Assembly: GCF_014650035.1 (NCBI RefSeq)
Contig: NZ_BMUE01000003.1
Span: 558,001 to 622,000, forward strand
From: Streptomyces lucensis JCM 4490
GTDB lineage: Bacteria; Actinomycetota; Actinomycetes; Streptomycetales; Streptomycetaceae
DNA length: 64,000 nt
Direction: 5' to 3'
In this document: positions 34,136 to 42,785 of the stretch, piece by piece
Position numbering within the stretch: position 1 is the first letter of the stretch
How the letters are laid out: each line of letters opens with the position of its first letter
Program-made: the position numbers and the translations under genes
The notes under the pieces: model-generated
What the model saw: only the letters and a program-made list of their open reading frames with translations
What the model was told of the DNA's origin: nothing
The model's database searches: none

Positions 34136-35103
34136 GCGGTGGCTCCCTTCTCCGGGACGACGGCCACCCGGCCGGTGGTCACGCCGTCGGCGACGCGCTG
34201 CACGGCCGCGGCGGCGCCGTCCAGCGGCACCCGCTCGCTCACCAGAGGCCTGATCGCGCCCTGCGCGGCCAGTTCGGTGAGCCGGTCGTGGCAGTGCCGG
34301 ATCAGCTCGGGGTTCTTGGTGTTGTACAGGCCCCAGTGGAGGCCGACGATCGAGTAGTTCTTCACCAGCGCGTGGTTGAGCGCCGGGCTGGGGATGGTGC
34401 CGCTGGCGAAGCCGACGACGATGATCCGGCCCTCGAAGGCGACCAGCTTCGCCGACTGGGCGTAGGCCTGGCCGCCCACCGAGTCGTAGACGACGTCGGC
34501 GCCGCGGCCGCCGGTGGCCTCCTTCACGGCGGCGACGACGTCCTCGCCGCGCCGGTCGACCACGACGTCGCAGCCCAGTTCGCGGGCCACGGCGGCCTTG
34601 TCGGCCCCGCCGACGACACCGATGACGGTGGCCCCGGCCGCCTTCCCCAGCTGCACGGCGGCACTGCCGACGCCACCGGCGGCGGCGTGCACGAGCAGGG
34701 TCTCCCCCGCCTCCAGGCGGGCCCGGCGGTGCAGGCCGAACCAGCCCGTCTGGTAGCCGATGTGCAGTGCGGCGGCCTCCGCGTCGTCGAGCGACTCGGG
34801 CGCGGGCAGCAGCCCGCGGGCGTCGGCGAGGGCGTACTCGGCGAAGCCGCCGTACGGCAGGACGGGGTTGGCGATCACCCGGCGGCCGTCCTCGGTCTCG
34901 CCGCAGATCTCCAGCCCCGGCGTGAAGGGCAGCGGCGGGCGGACCTGGTACTCGCCCCGGCACAGCAGGGCGTCCGGGAAGTTGACGTTGGCGGCCCGCA
35001 CGCGCAGGAGCACCTGTCCCTCGCCGGGGGTGGGCTGCTCCACCTCCGCCAGGCGCATCACCTGGCCCGGCTCGCCGTTCTCGTGCACTTGCCATGCCTG
35101 CAT
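34132..35103 (-). CDS. NADPH:quinone oxidoreductase family protein (zinc-free MDR)
   Basis: Encodes 323 residues of the medium-chain dehydrogenase/reductase superfamily. It opens MQAWQVHENGEP and has the NFPDALLCRG segment, the AAAGGVGSAAVQLGKAAGA nucleotide-binding motif and the VYDSVGG and VVGFASG strands. No zinc-binding Cys cluster is present. First gene of the operon with two acyl-CoA dehydrogenases. It could pass electrons or reduce an enoyl intermediate, but the substrate is unknown. Confidence 0.88.
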   Translation of the reverse strand: MQAWQVHENGEPGQVMRLAEVEQPTPGEGQVLLRVRAANVNFPDALLCRGEYQVRPPLPFTPGLEICGETEDGRRVIANPVLPYGGFAEYALADARGLLPAPESLDDAEAAALHIGYQTGWFGLHRRARLEAGETLLVHAAAGGVGSAAVQLGKAAGATVIGVVGGADKAAVARELGCDVVVDRRGEDVVAAVKEATGGRGADVVYDSVGGQAYAQSAKLVAFEGRIIVVGFASGTIPSPALNHALVKNYSIVGLHWGLYNTKNPELIRHCHDRLTELAAQGAIRPLVSERVPLDGAAAAVQRVADGVTTGRVAVVPEKGATA

Positions 35104-35152
35104 GCGGGGCCTCCACGGGACTGCTTCGTCTGACCGGGTCCGGCGACATACT

Positions 35153-35164
35153 AAGCGGTCGCTT
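35153..35164. promoter_or_regulatory. Candidate TetR-type operator
   Basis: AAGCG and CGCTT arms with a 2-base centre (AAGCGGTCGCTT) lie 50 bases upstream of the quinone oxidoreductase start. The layout is usual for TetR-family operators in front of acyl-CoA catabolic genes. No regulator gene adjoins. Confidence 0.45.
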
Positions 35165-35305
35165 GCCCGTCAGGGAACACCCTTCGGGGAACCCGGCGAC
35201 GCCGTCTCCCCCGGACCGTCACGCACTCTTCCGGAACAGTAGAAGTCGGCCGATCGGCACAACAGCGGGATTCGGCCGATGACGAGGCCGAAAAGGACCG
35301 AAAAG

Positions 35306-35890
35306 TCAGCCCTCCCGGGCCCTGCGCGCCGGCCTGGCCCGTACGTGCATCCGCTCACCCTGCGGCCCGAACAGGCTCAGGAACTCCACCGGCCCCGGCC
35401 CCGCCGACCCGAACCAGTGCGGCACGCGCGTGTCGAACTCCGCCGCCTCCCCCGCGGACAGCACCACGTCGTGCTCCCCGAGGACGAGCCGCAACCGCCC
35501 CGACAGCACGTACAGCCACTCGTACCCCTCGTGGCTGCGCGGCTCCGGTTCCCGCTCGCGCCGGGGTTCGAGGACCTTGTAGGCCTGCAGGCCGCCGGGC
35601 TGGCGGGTCAGGGGCAAGAAGGTGCGGCCGTCCCGCCGCAGGGGCTCGGCCCGCACCCGGGGATCGCCGACGGGCGGGGCGCCGACCAGTTCGTCCAGCG
35701 GCACCTGGTGGGCCTGGGCGATCGGCAGCAGCAGTTCCAGGCTGGGCCGGCGCAGGCCGGACTCCAGCCGGGAGAGGGTGCTGACGGAGATGCCGGTGGC
35801 CCCGGACAGGGCCGCCAGGGTCACCTCCCGCTCCCTGCGGATGCGCCGCAGCCGCGCTCCCACCTCCGCGAGGACGTCGTCGGTACTCAT
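35306..35890 (-). CDS. XRE-family regulator with C-terminal cupin domain
   Basis: Encodes 194 residues. Residues 8-65 are a helix-turn-helix of the XRE type (TLAALSGATGISVSTLSRLESG). Residues 110-185 are a cupin sensor (EGYEWLYVLSGRLRLVLG, then RVPHWFGS). Such proteins usually repress a nearby catabolic or transport gene and respond to a small ligand. It diverges from the DNA ligase gene with 132 bases between, and its stop faces the promoter of the acyl-CoA dehydrogenase operon. Its target is not evident. Confidence 0.88.
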   Translation of the reverse strand: MSTDDVLAEVGARLRRIRREREVTLAALSGATGISVSTLSRLESGLRRPSLELLLPIAQAHQVPLDELVGAPPVGDPRVRAEPLRRDGRTFLPLTRQPGGLQAYKVLEPRREREPEPRSHEGYEWLYVLSGRLRLVLGEHDVVLSAGEAAEFDTRVPHWFGSAGPGPVEFLSLFGPQGERMHVRARPARRAREG

Positions 35891-36022
35891 GCCGGCATTG
35901 CAGTTTCGGCAAAGGTGTTTGTCAACACAGCAGTCTCCGGCCCGTCGCCGGACGCGGGGGTGGCGTCGCGGCCCGCCGTGCGCATCCGTGCGCCGGGCGC
36001 GGTGCTGGTGCACCATGACTGC

Positions 36023-37561
36023 ATGCTGCTGACCCGGCTCGCCGAGGTGTCCCGGGAGGTGGCCGCCACCGCGGCCCGGTCCCGCAAGACCGCGCTGCTC
36101 GCGGAGCTGTTCCGGGAGGCGGAGGCGGACGACGTGCCGATCGTCATCCCCTATCTGGCCGGGCGGCTGCCGCAGGGGCGCCTCGGTGTCGGCTGGAAGG
36201 TGCTCGGGCGCAGTGTGCCGCCCGCCGCCGGGCCCTCGCTCACCGTCCGGGAGGTCGACGCGCGCCTCACCGAGCTGGGCAAGGTGTCCGGACCCGGTTC
36301 CCAGGCGGAGCGCACCCGGATCGTCGGCGAGCTGATGGGCGCGGCCACCGGCGACGAGCAGCGTTTCCTGCTCGGCCTGCTCACCGGTGAGGTGCGGCAG
36401 GGCGCCCTGGACGCGGTGGCCGTGGAGGGGCTGGCCCGGGCGACCGGCGCGGACCCGGCGGACGTCCGGCGGGCGGTGATGCTCGCCGGGTCGCTGCAGA
36501 CGGTGGCCCAGGCCCTGCTCGCCGACGGGCCCGGGGCGCTGGAGCGGTTCCGGCTCACCGTGGGCCGTCCGGTGCTGCCGATGCTGGCGCACAGCGCCTC
36601 CTCGGTCGCCGAGGCGGTGGACAGGCTCGGCGCCTGCGCGGTGGAGGAGAAGCTGGACGGCATCCGGGTGCAGGTCCACCGCGACGGCGACACGGTGCGG
36701 ATCCACACCCGCACCCTGGACGACATCACCGACCGGCTGCCCGAGGTGAGCGCCGCCGCACGCCGGCTGCCGGGCGAGCGCTTCATCCTGGACGGCGAGG
36801 TGATCTCCTTCGACGCCGGGGGCCGTCCCCGGTCGTTCCAGGAGACGGCCGGCCGGGTCGGCTCCCGCACGGACGTGGCGAAGGCCGCCGCGGCGGTCCC
36901 GGTCTCCCCCGTCTTCTTCGACGTCCTCTCCGTCGACGGCCGGGACCTGCTCGACCTGCCCCTCGCCGAACGGCACGCGCGGCTGACCCGCCTGGTGCCC
37001 GAGCCGATGCGGGTCCGGCGGACCGTGGCCAGCGGCGCCGCGGACATCCCGGAGGCGGAACGGTTCCTCGCCGACACCCTGGCCCGCGGCCACGAGGGCG
37101 TGGTGGTGAAGGCGCTGGACGCGCCCTACAGCGCGGGCCGGCGCGGCGCCTCCTGGCTCAAGGTCAAGCCCGTGCACACCCTCGACCTCGTCGTGCTGGC
37201 CGCCGAGTGGGGGCACGGCCGCCGCACCGGCAAGCTGTCCAACCTCCACCTCGGCGCCCGCGACCGCGACGGCGCCTTCACGATGCTCGGCAAGACCTTC
37301 AAGGGCATGACGGACGCGATGCTCACCTGGCAGACGGAGAGACTGCGGGAGCTGGCCGTCGAGGACAGCGGCTGGGGCGTCCGGGTCCGCCCCGAACTGG
37401 TGGTGGAGATCGCCTACGACGGCCTGCAGCGCTCCTCGCGCTACCCGGCCGGCGTCACCCTGCGCTTCGCCCGCGTGATCCGCTACCGCGAGGACAAGCG
37501 CCCCGAGGAGGCCGACACGGTGGAGGCCCTGCTGGCGGCTCATCCGGAGGTCGGGCCATGA
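36023..37561 (+). CDS. ATP-dependent DNA ligase
   Basis: Encodes 512 residues with the three domains of LigB-type ligases: an N-terminal DNA-binding domain (to about 190), the adenylation domain with the nucleophile motif EEKLDGIRV (Lys210) plus FILDGEVI and GHEGVVVKA, and the OB domain with SWLKVKP and GKTFKGMTDAM. It seals nicks using ATP and comes in addition to the essential NAD-dependent LigA. ATG at 36023 is the first good start. The stop overlaps the Nudix start (ATGA), so the two are translated together. Confidence 0.93.
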   Translation: MLLTRLAEVSREVAATAARSRKTALLAELFREAEADDVPIVIPYLAGRLPQGRLGVGWKVLGRSVPPAAGPSLTVREVDARLTELGKVSGPGSQAERTRIVGELMGAATGDEQRFLLGLLTGEVRQGALDAVAVEGLARATGADPADVRRAVMLAGSLQTVAQALLADGPGALERFRLTVGRPVLPMLAHSASSVAEAVDRLGACAVEEKLDGIRVQVHRDGDTVRIHTRTLDDITDRLPEVSAAARRLPGERFILDGEVISFDAGGRPRSFQETAGRVGSRTDVAKAAAAVPVSPVFFDVLSVDGRDLLDLPLAERHARLTRLVPEPMRVRRTVASGAADIPEAERFLADTLARGHEGVVVKALDAPYSAGRRGASWLKVKPVHTLDLVVLAAEWGHGRRTGKLSNLHLGARDRDGAFTMLGKTFKGMTDAMLTWQTERLRELAVEDSGWGVRVRPELVVEIAYDGLQRSSRYPAGVTLRFARVIRYREDKRPEEADTVEALLAAHPEVGP

Positions 37562-38031
37562 CGGTACGTGCGACGAGGCGCAGCGCGGGTCTGCTGTTGT
37601 TCCGGCGCGACGGCGAAGGGACGGAGGTGTTGCTCGGCCACATGGGCGGCCCGTTCTTCGCGAAGAAGGACGCGGGTGCGTGGACCGTGCCCAAGGGAGA
37701 GTACGAGCCGGACGAGCCCGCCTGGGAGGCGGCCCGGCGGGAGTTCCAGGAGGAACTGGGCGTGGCGCCGCCCGCGGGGCGGGCCCTGCCGCTCGGCGAG
37801 GTCACGCAGCGCAACGGCAAGATCGTCACGGCGTGGGCCGTCGAGGCGGACCTCGATCCCGCGACGGTCGTGCCGGGGACCTTCACCATGGAGTGGCCGC
37901 CGAGGTCCGGCCGCCGGCAGGAGTTCCCGGAGCTGGACCGGGTGGCGTGGTTCCGTACGGACCGGGCCCGTGAGGTGATCATCACGGCGCAGGCGGCGTT
38001 TCTCGACCGGCTGGCGGAGCACTCGGGCTGA
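37558..38031 (+). CDS. Nudix hydrolase
   Basis: Encodes 157 residues with a complete Nudix box at 47-69: G47, E53, then REFQEELGV, matching the G-x5-E-x7-REUxEExGU rule exactly. It opens RRSAGLLLFRRDG and has the PFFAKKDAGAWTVPKGEY segment seen in diadenosine-polyphosphate or ADP-ribose type members. Coupling to an ATP-dependent ligase suggests that it removes a by-product or a damaged nucleotide linked to ligation, but this is not proved by sequence. Confidence 0.92.
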   Translation: MTVRATRRSAGLLLFRRDGEGTEVLLGHMGGPFFAKKDAGAWTVPKGEYEPDEPAWEAARREFQEELGVAPPAGRALPLGEVTQRNGKIVTAWAVEADLDPATVVPGTFTMEWPPRSGRRQEFPELDRVAWFRTDRAREVIITAQAAFLDRLAEHSG

Positions 38032-38106
38032 GCGGGGCCGCACGCGTTGCGGTGCGCACGCCCGCGCGCGAAGGTCGAAGCAAGCCCGCTCAAAGGGAGG
38101 ACAGCC

Positions 38107-39492
38107 ATGCCCATCGCGACGGTCAACCCGGCGAACGGCGAGACGCTCAAGACGTACGAGCCCATGGGCGAGGAGGAGCTCGAACGCCGGCTCCAGCTCG
38201 CCGAGGCCACGTTCCGCACCTACCGGACCACTCCGTTCGCCGAGCGCGCCCGCCTGCTGAACAAGGCCGCCGATCTCCTGGACGAGGACGGGCAGGAGAT
38301 CGCCCGGGTGATGACCACCGAGATGGGCAAGCCGGTCAAGCAGGCCCGCGCGGAGGCCGCGAAGTGCGCCAAGGCGATGCGCTGGTACGCCGAACACGCC
38401 GAGGCGCTGCTCGCCGACGAGGAGCCCGCCGAGTCGGACGTCCGCGACTCGGGCGCCTCCCACGTCCGGGTGCGCTACCGCCCGCTGGGCCCGGTGCTCG
38501 CGGTCATGCCGTGGAACTTCCCGCTGTGGCAGGTGGTCCGGTTCGCCGCCCCCGCGCTGATGGCGGGCAACGTGGGCCTGCTCAAGCACGCCTCCAACGT
38601 CCCCCAGACGGCTCTGTACCTGGAGGACCTGTTCCACCGGGCGGGCTTCACGGAGGGCTGCTTCCAGACGCTGCTGATCGGCTCGGCGGCCGTGGACGAC
38701 GTCCTGCGCGACGAGCGGGTCAAGGCCGCGACCCTGACCGGCAGCGAGCCGGCCGGGCGTGCGGTCGCCTCCACCGCGGGCGAGATGATCAAGAAGACGG
38801 TGCTGGAGCTGGGCGGCAGCGACCCGTACGTCGTCATGCCCTCCGCCGACCTGGACCGGGCGGCCGAGATCGCGGTGACCGCCCGGACGCAGAACACCGG
38901 GCAGTCCTGCATCGCCGCCAAGCGGTTCATCGTGCACTCCGACGTCTACGACGCCTTCACCGAGAAGTTCGTCGCGGGCATGCGGGCGCTCAGGGTCGGC
39001 GACCCCCTGGACGAGGGCACGGACGTCGGCCCGCTGGCCAGCGAGCGGGGCCGGGCGGATCTGGAGGAACTGGTCGACGACGCCAGGCGCGCCGGGGCCG
39101 AGGTGCTGTGCGGCGGCGAGCGCCCGGACGGGCCGGGCTGGTTCTACCCGCCGACCGTGCTCGCGGGCATCACCCGGGAGATGCGCATCCACCGGGAGGA
39201 GGCGTTCGGGCCGGTCGCCACCCTGTACCGGGCCGGTGACCTGGACGAGGCGGTCCTGATCGCGAACGACTCGCTGTTCGGGCTGAGTTCCAACGTCTGG
39301 ACGCGGGAGCGGAGCGAGATCGACCGGTTCGCGCGGGACCTCGAGGCCGGCTCCGTGTTCGTCAACGGGATGACCGCCTCGCATCCGGCGTTCCCGTTCG
39401 GCGGCGTGAAGCGGTCGGGGTACGGACGTGAGCTGTCCGGGCACGGAATCCGGGAGTTCTGCAACATCACCACGGTTTGGCAGGGTGTGTGA
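38107..39492 (+). CDS. NADP-dependent succinate-semialdehyde dehydrogenase-like aldehyde dehydrogenase
   Basis: Encodes 461 residues. The catalytic Cys268 is in NTGQSCIAAKR, the general-base Glu is in VLELGGSDP, and cofactor motifs PWNFPLWQ and LTGSEPAGR are present. The length (about 460) and the opening IATVNPANGE fit GabD-like enzymes that act on succinate semialdehyde. AAAGGGAGGA precedes the ATG. It stands 75 bases after the Nudix gene on the same strand. Confidence 0.88.
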   Translation: MPIATVNPANGETLKTYEPMGEEELERRLQLAEATFRTYRTTPFAERARLLNKAADLLDEDGQEIARVMTTEMGKPVKQARAEAAKCAKAMRWYAEHAEALLADEEPAESDVRDSGASHVRVRYRPLGPVLAVMPWNFPLWQVVRFAAPALMAGNVGLLKHASNVPQTALYLEDLFHRAGFTEGCFQTLLIGSAAVDDVLRDERVKAATLTGSEPAGRAVASTAGEMIKKTVLELGGSDPYVVMPSADLDRAAEIAVTARTQNTGQSCIAAKRFIVHSDVYDAFTEKFVAGMRALRVGDPLDEGTDVGPLASERGRADLEELVDDARRAGAEVLCGGERPDGPGWFYPPTVLAGITREMRIHREEAFGPVATLYRAGDLDEAVLIANDSLFGLSSNVWTRERSEIDRFARDLEAGSVFVNGMTASHPAFPFGGVKRSGYGRELSGHGIREFCNITTVWQGV

Positions 39493-39518
39493 CCACTGCG
39501 CGGCTACCATCCCCTTTT

Positions 39519-39752
39519 GTGAACCGCGAAGTGACCCTGCCTCTGATCGTCGACGACCGCGGTACCTTGCAGGTGGCCGCGGCCGACGTGAGCAAGTTGT
39601 TGCGGACCGTCGGCGGGCGGTGGCTGCACCTGGTCGAGGCCGGGGAGCAGGGGCTGGACGAGGACACGGTCGCCGCGCTGACCATCGAACTGGCGAAACT
39701 GGCGGACCGCATCGACGTGGCCTGTATCGCCCACAGCAGCGGGGCGCCGTAA
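39519..39752 (+). CDS. Small conserved protein (DUF6213-like)
   Basis: Encodes 77 residues from a GTG (NREVTLPLIVDDRG), 26 bases after the aldehyde dehydrogenase stop. It is soluble and acidic, with a helix AADVSKLLRTVGGRW and a final LADRIDVACIAHSS. Related small proteins occur at this spot in streptomycetes; the family label is from memory and the function is unknown. Confidence 0.65.
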   Translation: MNREVTLPLIVDDRGTLQVAAADVSKLLRTVGGRWLHLVEAGEQGLDEDTVAALTIELAKLADRIDVACIAHSSGAP

Positions 39753-39885
39753 GGATTCGTCACCGCGCCCCGCGGACGCGGGGGTCCCCGGTTCGGAGTA
39801 ATCCAACGCGAGATCGTCGCCCTCCCGGGTGACCGTGGGTGGAGCACCCCAGAGGTGAACCACTCGCGGAAAGCAGGGACGGTTC

Positions 39886-40950
39886 ATGGCGACTTTGTGC
39901 AGACCCTCGGTGTCGGTCCCGGAGCACGTGATCACGATGGAGGAGACGCTGGAGCTGGCGCGCTCCCGCCACGCGGACCACCCTCAACTGGCACTCGCCC
40001 TGCGGCTGATCGAGAACACGGGCGTGAAGACCCGGCACATCGTGCAGCCCATCGAGGAGACCCTCAAGCACCCGGGCTTCGAGGAGCGCAACAAGCTCTA
40101 CGAGGCCGAGGCCAAGGCCCGGGTCCCGGCGGTGATCCAGCGTGCGCTCGACGACGCCGAGCTGCTCACCAGCGACATCGACGTGATCATCTACGTGTCG
40201 TGCACGGGCTTCATGATGCCCTCGCTCACGGCGTGGCTGATCAACGAGATGGACTTCGAGAGCACCACCCGCCAGCTCCCGATAGCCCAGCTGGGCTGCG
40301 CGGCCGGCGGTGCGGCGATCAACCGGGCCCACGACTTCTGCTCGGCCTACCCGAACGCCAACGCGCTCATCGTGGCCTGCGAGTTCTGCTCGCTGTGCTA
40401 CCAGCCCACCGACCTAGGCGTCGGATCGCTGCTGTCCAACGGCCTGTTCGGCGACGGCATCGCCGCCGCCGTGGTGCGCGGGCGCGGCGGCACGGGCGTC
40501 CGGCTGGAGCGCAACGGCTCGTACCTGATCCCGAAGACCGAGGAGTGGATCGCGTACGACGTCCGGGAGACCGGCTTCCACTTCCTGCTGGACAAGCGGG
40601 TGCCGACCACCATGGAACCGCTCGCCCCGGCGCTGAAGGACCTGGCCGGCACGCACGGCTGGGACGCGTCGGACCTGGACTTCTACATCATCCACGCGGG
40701 CGGGCCCCGAATACTCGACGACCTGAGCAAGTTCCTGCAGGTCGACCCGCACGCGTTCCGGTTCAGCCGGTCGACGCTCACCGAGTACGGCAACATCGCC
40801 AGTGCCGTCGTCCTGGACGCGCTGCGCAGGCTGTTCGACGAGGGCGGCGCCGAGGACCGGGCGCGCGGCCTGCTCGCCGGGTTCGGTCCCGGCATCACCG
40901 CCGAGATGACGGTGGGCCGCTGGGTCGGCGCGGACGGAGACGCGCGATGA
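39886..40950 (+). CDS. rppA: RppA, 1,3,6,8-tetrahydroxynaphthalene synthase (type III PKS)
   Basis: Encodes 354 residues. The catalytic triad of type III polyketide synthases is complete and keeps the RppA numbering: Cys138 (AQLGCAAGG), His270 (YIIHAGGP) and Asn303 (YGNIASA), plus the GFGPG loop. RppA condenses five malonyl-CoA units to tetrahydroxynaphthalene. It overlaps the P450 gene by four bases (ATGA), and the cupin gene follows, matching the flaviolin/biflaviolin pigment operon of S. coelicolor. The pigment is thought to protect against UV light. Confidence 0.96.
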   Translation: MATLCRPSVSVPEHVITMEETLELARSRHADHPQLALALRLIENTGVKTRHIVQPIEETLKHPGFEERNKLYEAEAKARVPAVIQRALDDAELLTSDIDVIIYVSCTGFMMPSLTAWLINEMDFESTTRQLPIAQLGCAAGGAAINRAHDFCSAYPNANALIVACEFCSLCYQPTDLGVGSLLSNGLFGDGIAAAVVRGRGGTGVRLERNGSYLIPKTEEWIAYDVRETGFHFLLDKRVPTTMEPLAPALKDLAGTHGWDASDLDFYIIHAGGPRILDDLSKFLQVDPHAFRFSRSTLTEYGNIASAVVLDALRRLFDEGGAEDRARGLLAGFGPGITAEMTVGRWVGADGDAR

Positions 40951-42164
40951 GCGGGGAGACGACGCTCACCGGGACGCCGCCGCCCGTGCGGCGGTGGCCG
41001 GCGGCCGACCTGTCCGGGACGGACTTCGACCCGGTGCTGACCGAGTTGATGGAGGAGGGCCCGGTCACCCGCATCCAGCTGCCCAACGGCGAGGGCTGGG
41101 CCTGGCTGGTCACCCGGTACGACGACGTGCGCATGGTGACCAACGACGCCCGCTTCAGCCGTGAGGCGGTCATGGACAAGCCGGTCACCCGGCTCGCCCC
41201 GCACTTCATCCCCGACCGCGGCGCGGTCGGCTTCCTGGACCCGCCCGACCACACCCGGCTGCGCCGCTCGGTCGCCGCCGCGTTCACGGCGAAGGGCGTG
41301 GAACGCGTCCGCGACAGGGCGCGCGGCATGCTCGACGAACTGGTCGGCGAACTCCTGCGGGGCGGTCCGCCCGCCGACCTCACCGCGGCCGTACTCAGCC
41401 CCTTCCCCATCGCCGTGATCTGCGAGCTGATGGGCGTCCCGGCCGCCGACCGGCACGAGATGCACACCTGGACACAGGTGATCCTGTCCTCCGCGCACGG
41501 CAAGGAGGTCAGCGAGAGGGCGAAGCGCGAGATGAGCGCCTACTTCTCCGACCTCGTCGGGCTGCGCGAGAACAGCACGGGCGAGGACGTCACCTCGCTG
41601 CTCGGCGCCGCCGTGGGCCGGGGCGAGGTGACCCTGGAGGAGGCCGTGGGCCTCGCCGTCCTGCTCCAGATCGGCGGCGAGGCGGTCACCAACAACAGCG
41701 GACAGATGTTCTACCTGCTGCTGACCCGCCCCGACCTGGCCGAACGGCTGCGCGCCGAGCCGGAGATCCGCCCCCGGGCCATCGACGAGCTGCTGCGTTA
41801 CATCCCGCACCGCAACGCGGTGGGCCTGTCCCGGATCGCGATGGAGGACGTGGAGATCGGCGGCGTCCGCATCCGCGCCGGAGACCCGGTGTACGTGTCC
41901 TACCTGGCCGCCAACCGCGACCCGGACGTCTTCCCGGCCCCGGAGACCATCGACTTCGCCCGCGACCCCAACCCGCACGTGGCGTTCGGCTTCGGCCCGC
42001 ACTACTGCCCGGGGGGCATGCTGGCCCGGCTGGAGTCGCAGCTCCTGGTGGACGCCCTGCTGGACCGCGTGCCGGGCCTGAAGCTGGCCGTGGCGCCGGA
42101 TCAGGTCCCCTTCAGGAAGGGCGCCCTGATCCGGGGTCCCGAGGCCCTGCCGGTGACCTGGTGA
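40947..42164 (+). CDS. Cytochrome P450, CYP158A type (biflaviolin synthase-like)
   Basis: Encodes 405 residues. The haem loop FGFGPHYCPGG carries the ligand Cys354. ExxR is present as DELLR. The I-helix reads QIGGEAVTNN, where the usual acid-alcohol pair is altered, as is known for CYP158A2, which uses substrate hydroxyls instead. CYP158A2 couples two flaviolin molecules into biflaviolins. Coupling to rppA by an ATGA overlap supports the same role here. Confidence 0.92.
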   Translation: MSGETTLTGTPPPVRRWPAADLSGTDFDPVLTELMEEGPVTRIQLPNGEGWAWLVTRYDDVRMVTNDARFSREAVMDKPVTRLAPHFIPDRGAVGFLDPPDHTRLRRSVAAAFTAKGVERVRDRARGMLDELVGELLRGGPPADLTAAVLSPFPIAVICELMGVPAADRHEMHTWTQVILSSAHGKEVSERAKREMSAYFSDLVGLRENSTGEDVTSLLGAAVGRGEVTLEEAVGLAVLLQIGGEAVTNNSGQMFYLLLTRPDLAERLRAEPEIRPRAIDELLRYIPHRNAVGLSRIAMEDVEIGGVRIRAGDPVYVSYLAANRDPDVFPAPETIDFARDPNPHVAFGFGPHYCPGGMLARLESQLLVDALLDRVPGLKLAVAPDQVPFRKGALIRGPEALPVTW

Positions 42165-42171
42165 GCGACCC

Positions 42172-42693
42172 ATGACGCAGACGGAGGGACTGTACGTGCC
42201 GCCGGGCCACGGCCGTGTGGTCGAGACGCCCGCGCAGCGGGTGACGTTCAAGGTCACCGGCACCCACTCGCGGATGGCCTCCACCTTCGAGGTGGAGGTC
42301 CCGCCGGGCTTCGACGTCGGCGCCCACGTGCACACGCGCAGCGAGGAACTGTTCTACGTCCTCGAGGGCGAGCTGGACGTGCTCGCCTTCGAACCCCGCG
42401 TCCGCACCCCCGACAACTGGCAGAGGTGGGAGTCCGTCTCGGGCAGCCGGGTGGTCCGGGCCACCCCGGGCACGGTCGTCGTCGTGCCGCCGGGGTGCCC
42501 GCACGCCTTCGCGAACCCGACGGACACGCCGGCGAGGATGTTCTTCCAGGCGAGCCCGCCCCCGGACCACGAGCGCTACTTCGAGGAACTGCTGGAGATC
42601 CTGCGCGACGGCGGCCCACCGGACCAGAAGGCCATCGAGGCCCTGCGGGAGAAGTACGACATCCGGCAACTGACCCCGCTCAGACACAGGTGA
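42172..42693 (+). CDS. Cupin quinone-forming monooxygenase (MomA-like)
   Basis: Encodes 173 residues with one cupin domain: VPPGFDVGAHVHTRSEELFYVLEGEL (in shorter form, the first metal-binding motif with HxH and Glu) and PPGCPHAFANP (the second). It begins 7 bases after the P450 stop. MomA-type cupins oxidise tetrahydroxynaphthalene to flaviolin, the step needed between RppA and CYP158A, so the three genes form a complete short pathway. Confidence 0.85.
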   Translation: MTQTEGLYVPPGHGRVVETPAQRVTFKVTGTHSRMASTFEVEVPPGFDVGAHVHTRSEELFYVLEGELDVLAFEPRVRTPDNWQRWESVSGSRVVRATPGTVVVVPPGCPHAFANPTDTPARMFFQASPPPDHERYFEELLEILRDGGPPDQKAIEALREKYDIRQLTPLRHR

Positions 42694-42785
42694 CGGCCCG
42701 GCCCGGGCACGCGGCACCCCCCCCCGCCGGCGTCCCCGCCGACGGGCGGCATCGCGTGACCGGGCCGCGCGGCGACCCGGCGGCG

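Noticed and set aside
39477..39518. An upstream start for the 77-residue protein, overlapping the aldehyde dehydrogenase gene
   Set aside because: The GTG at 39519 gives the conserved-looking N-terminus, and the extension is antisense-like sequence over the previous gene's end.
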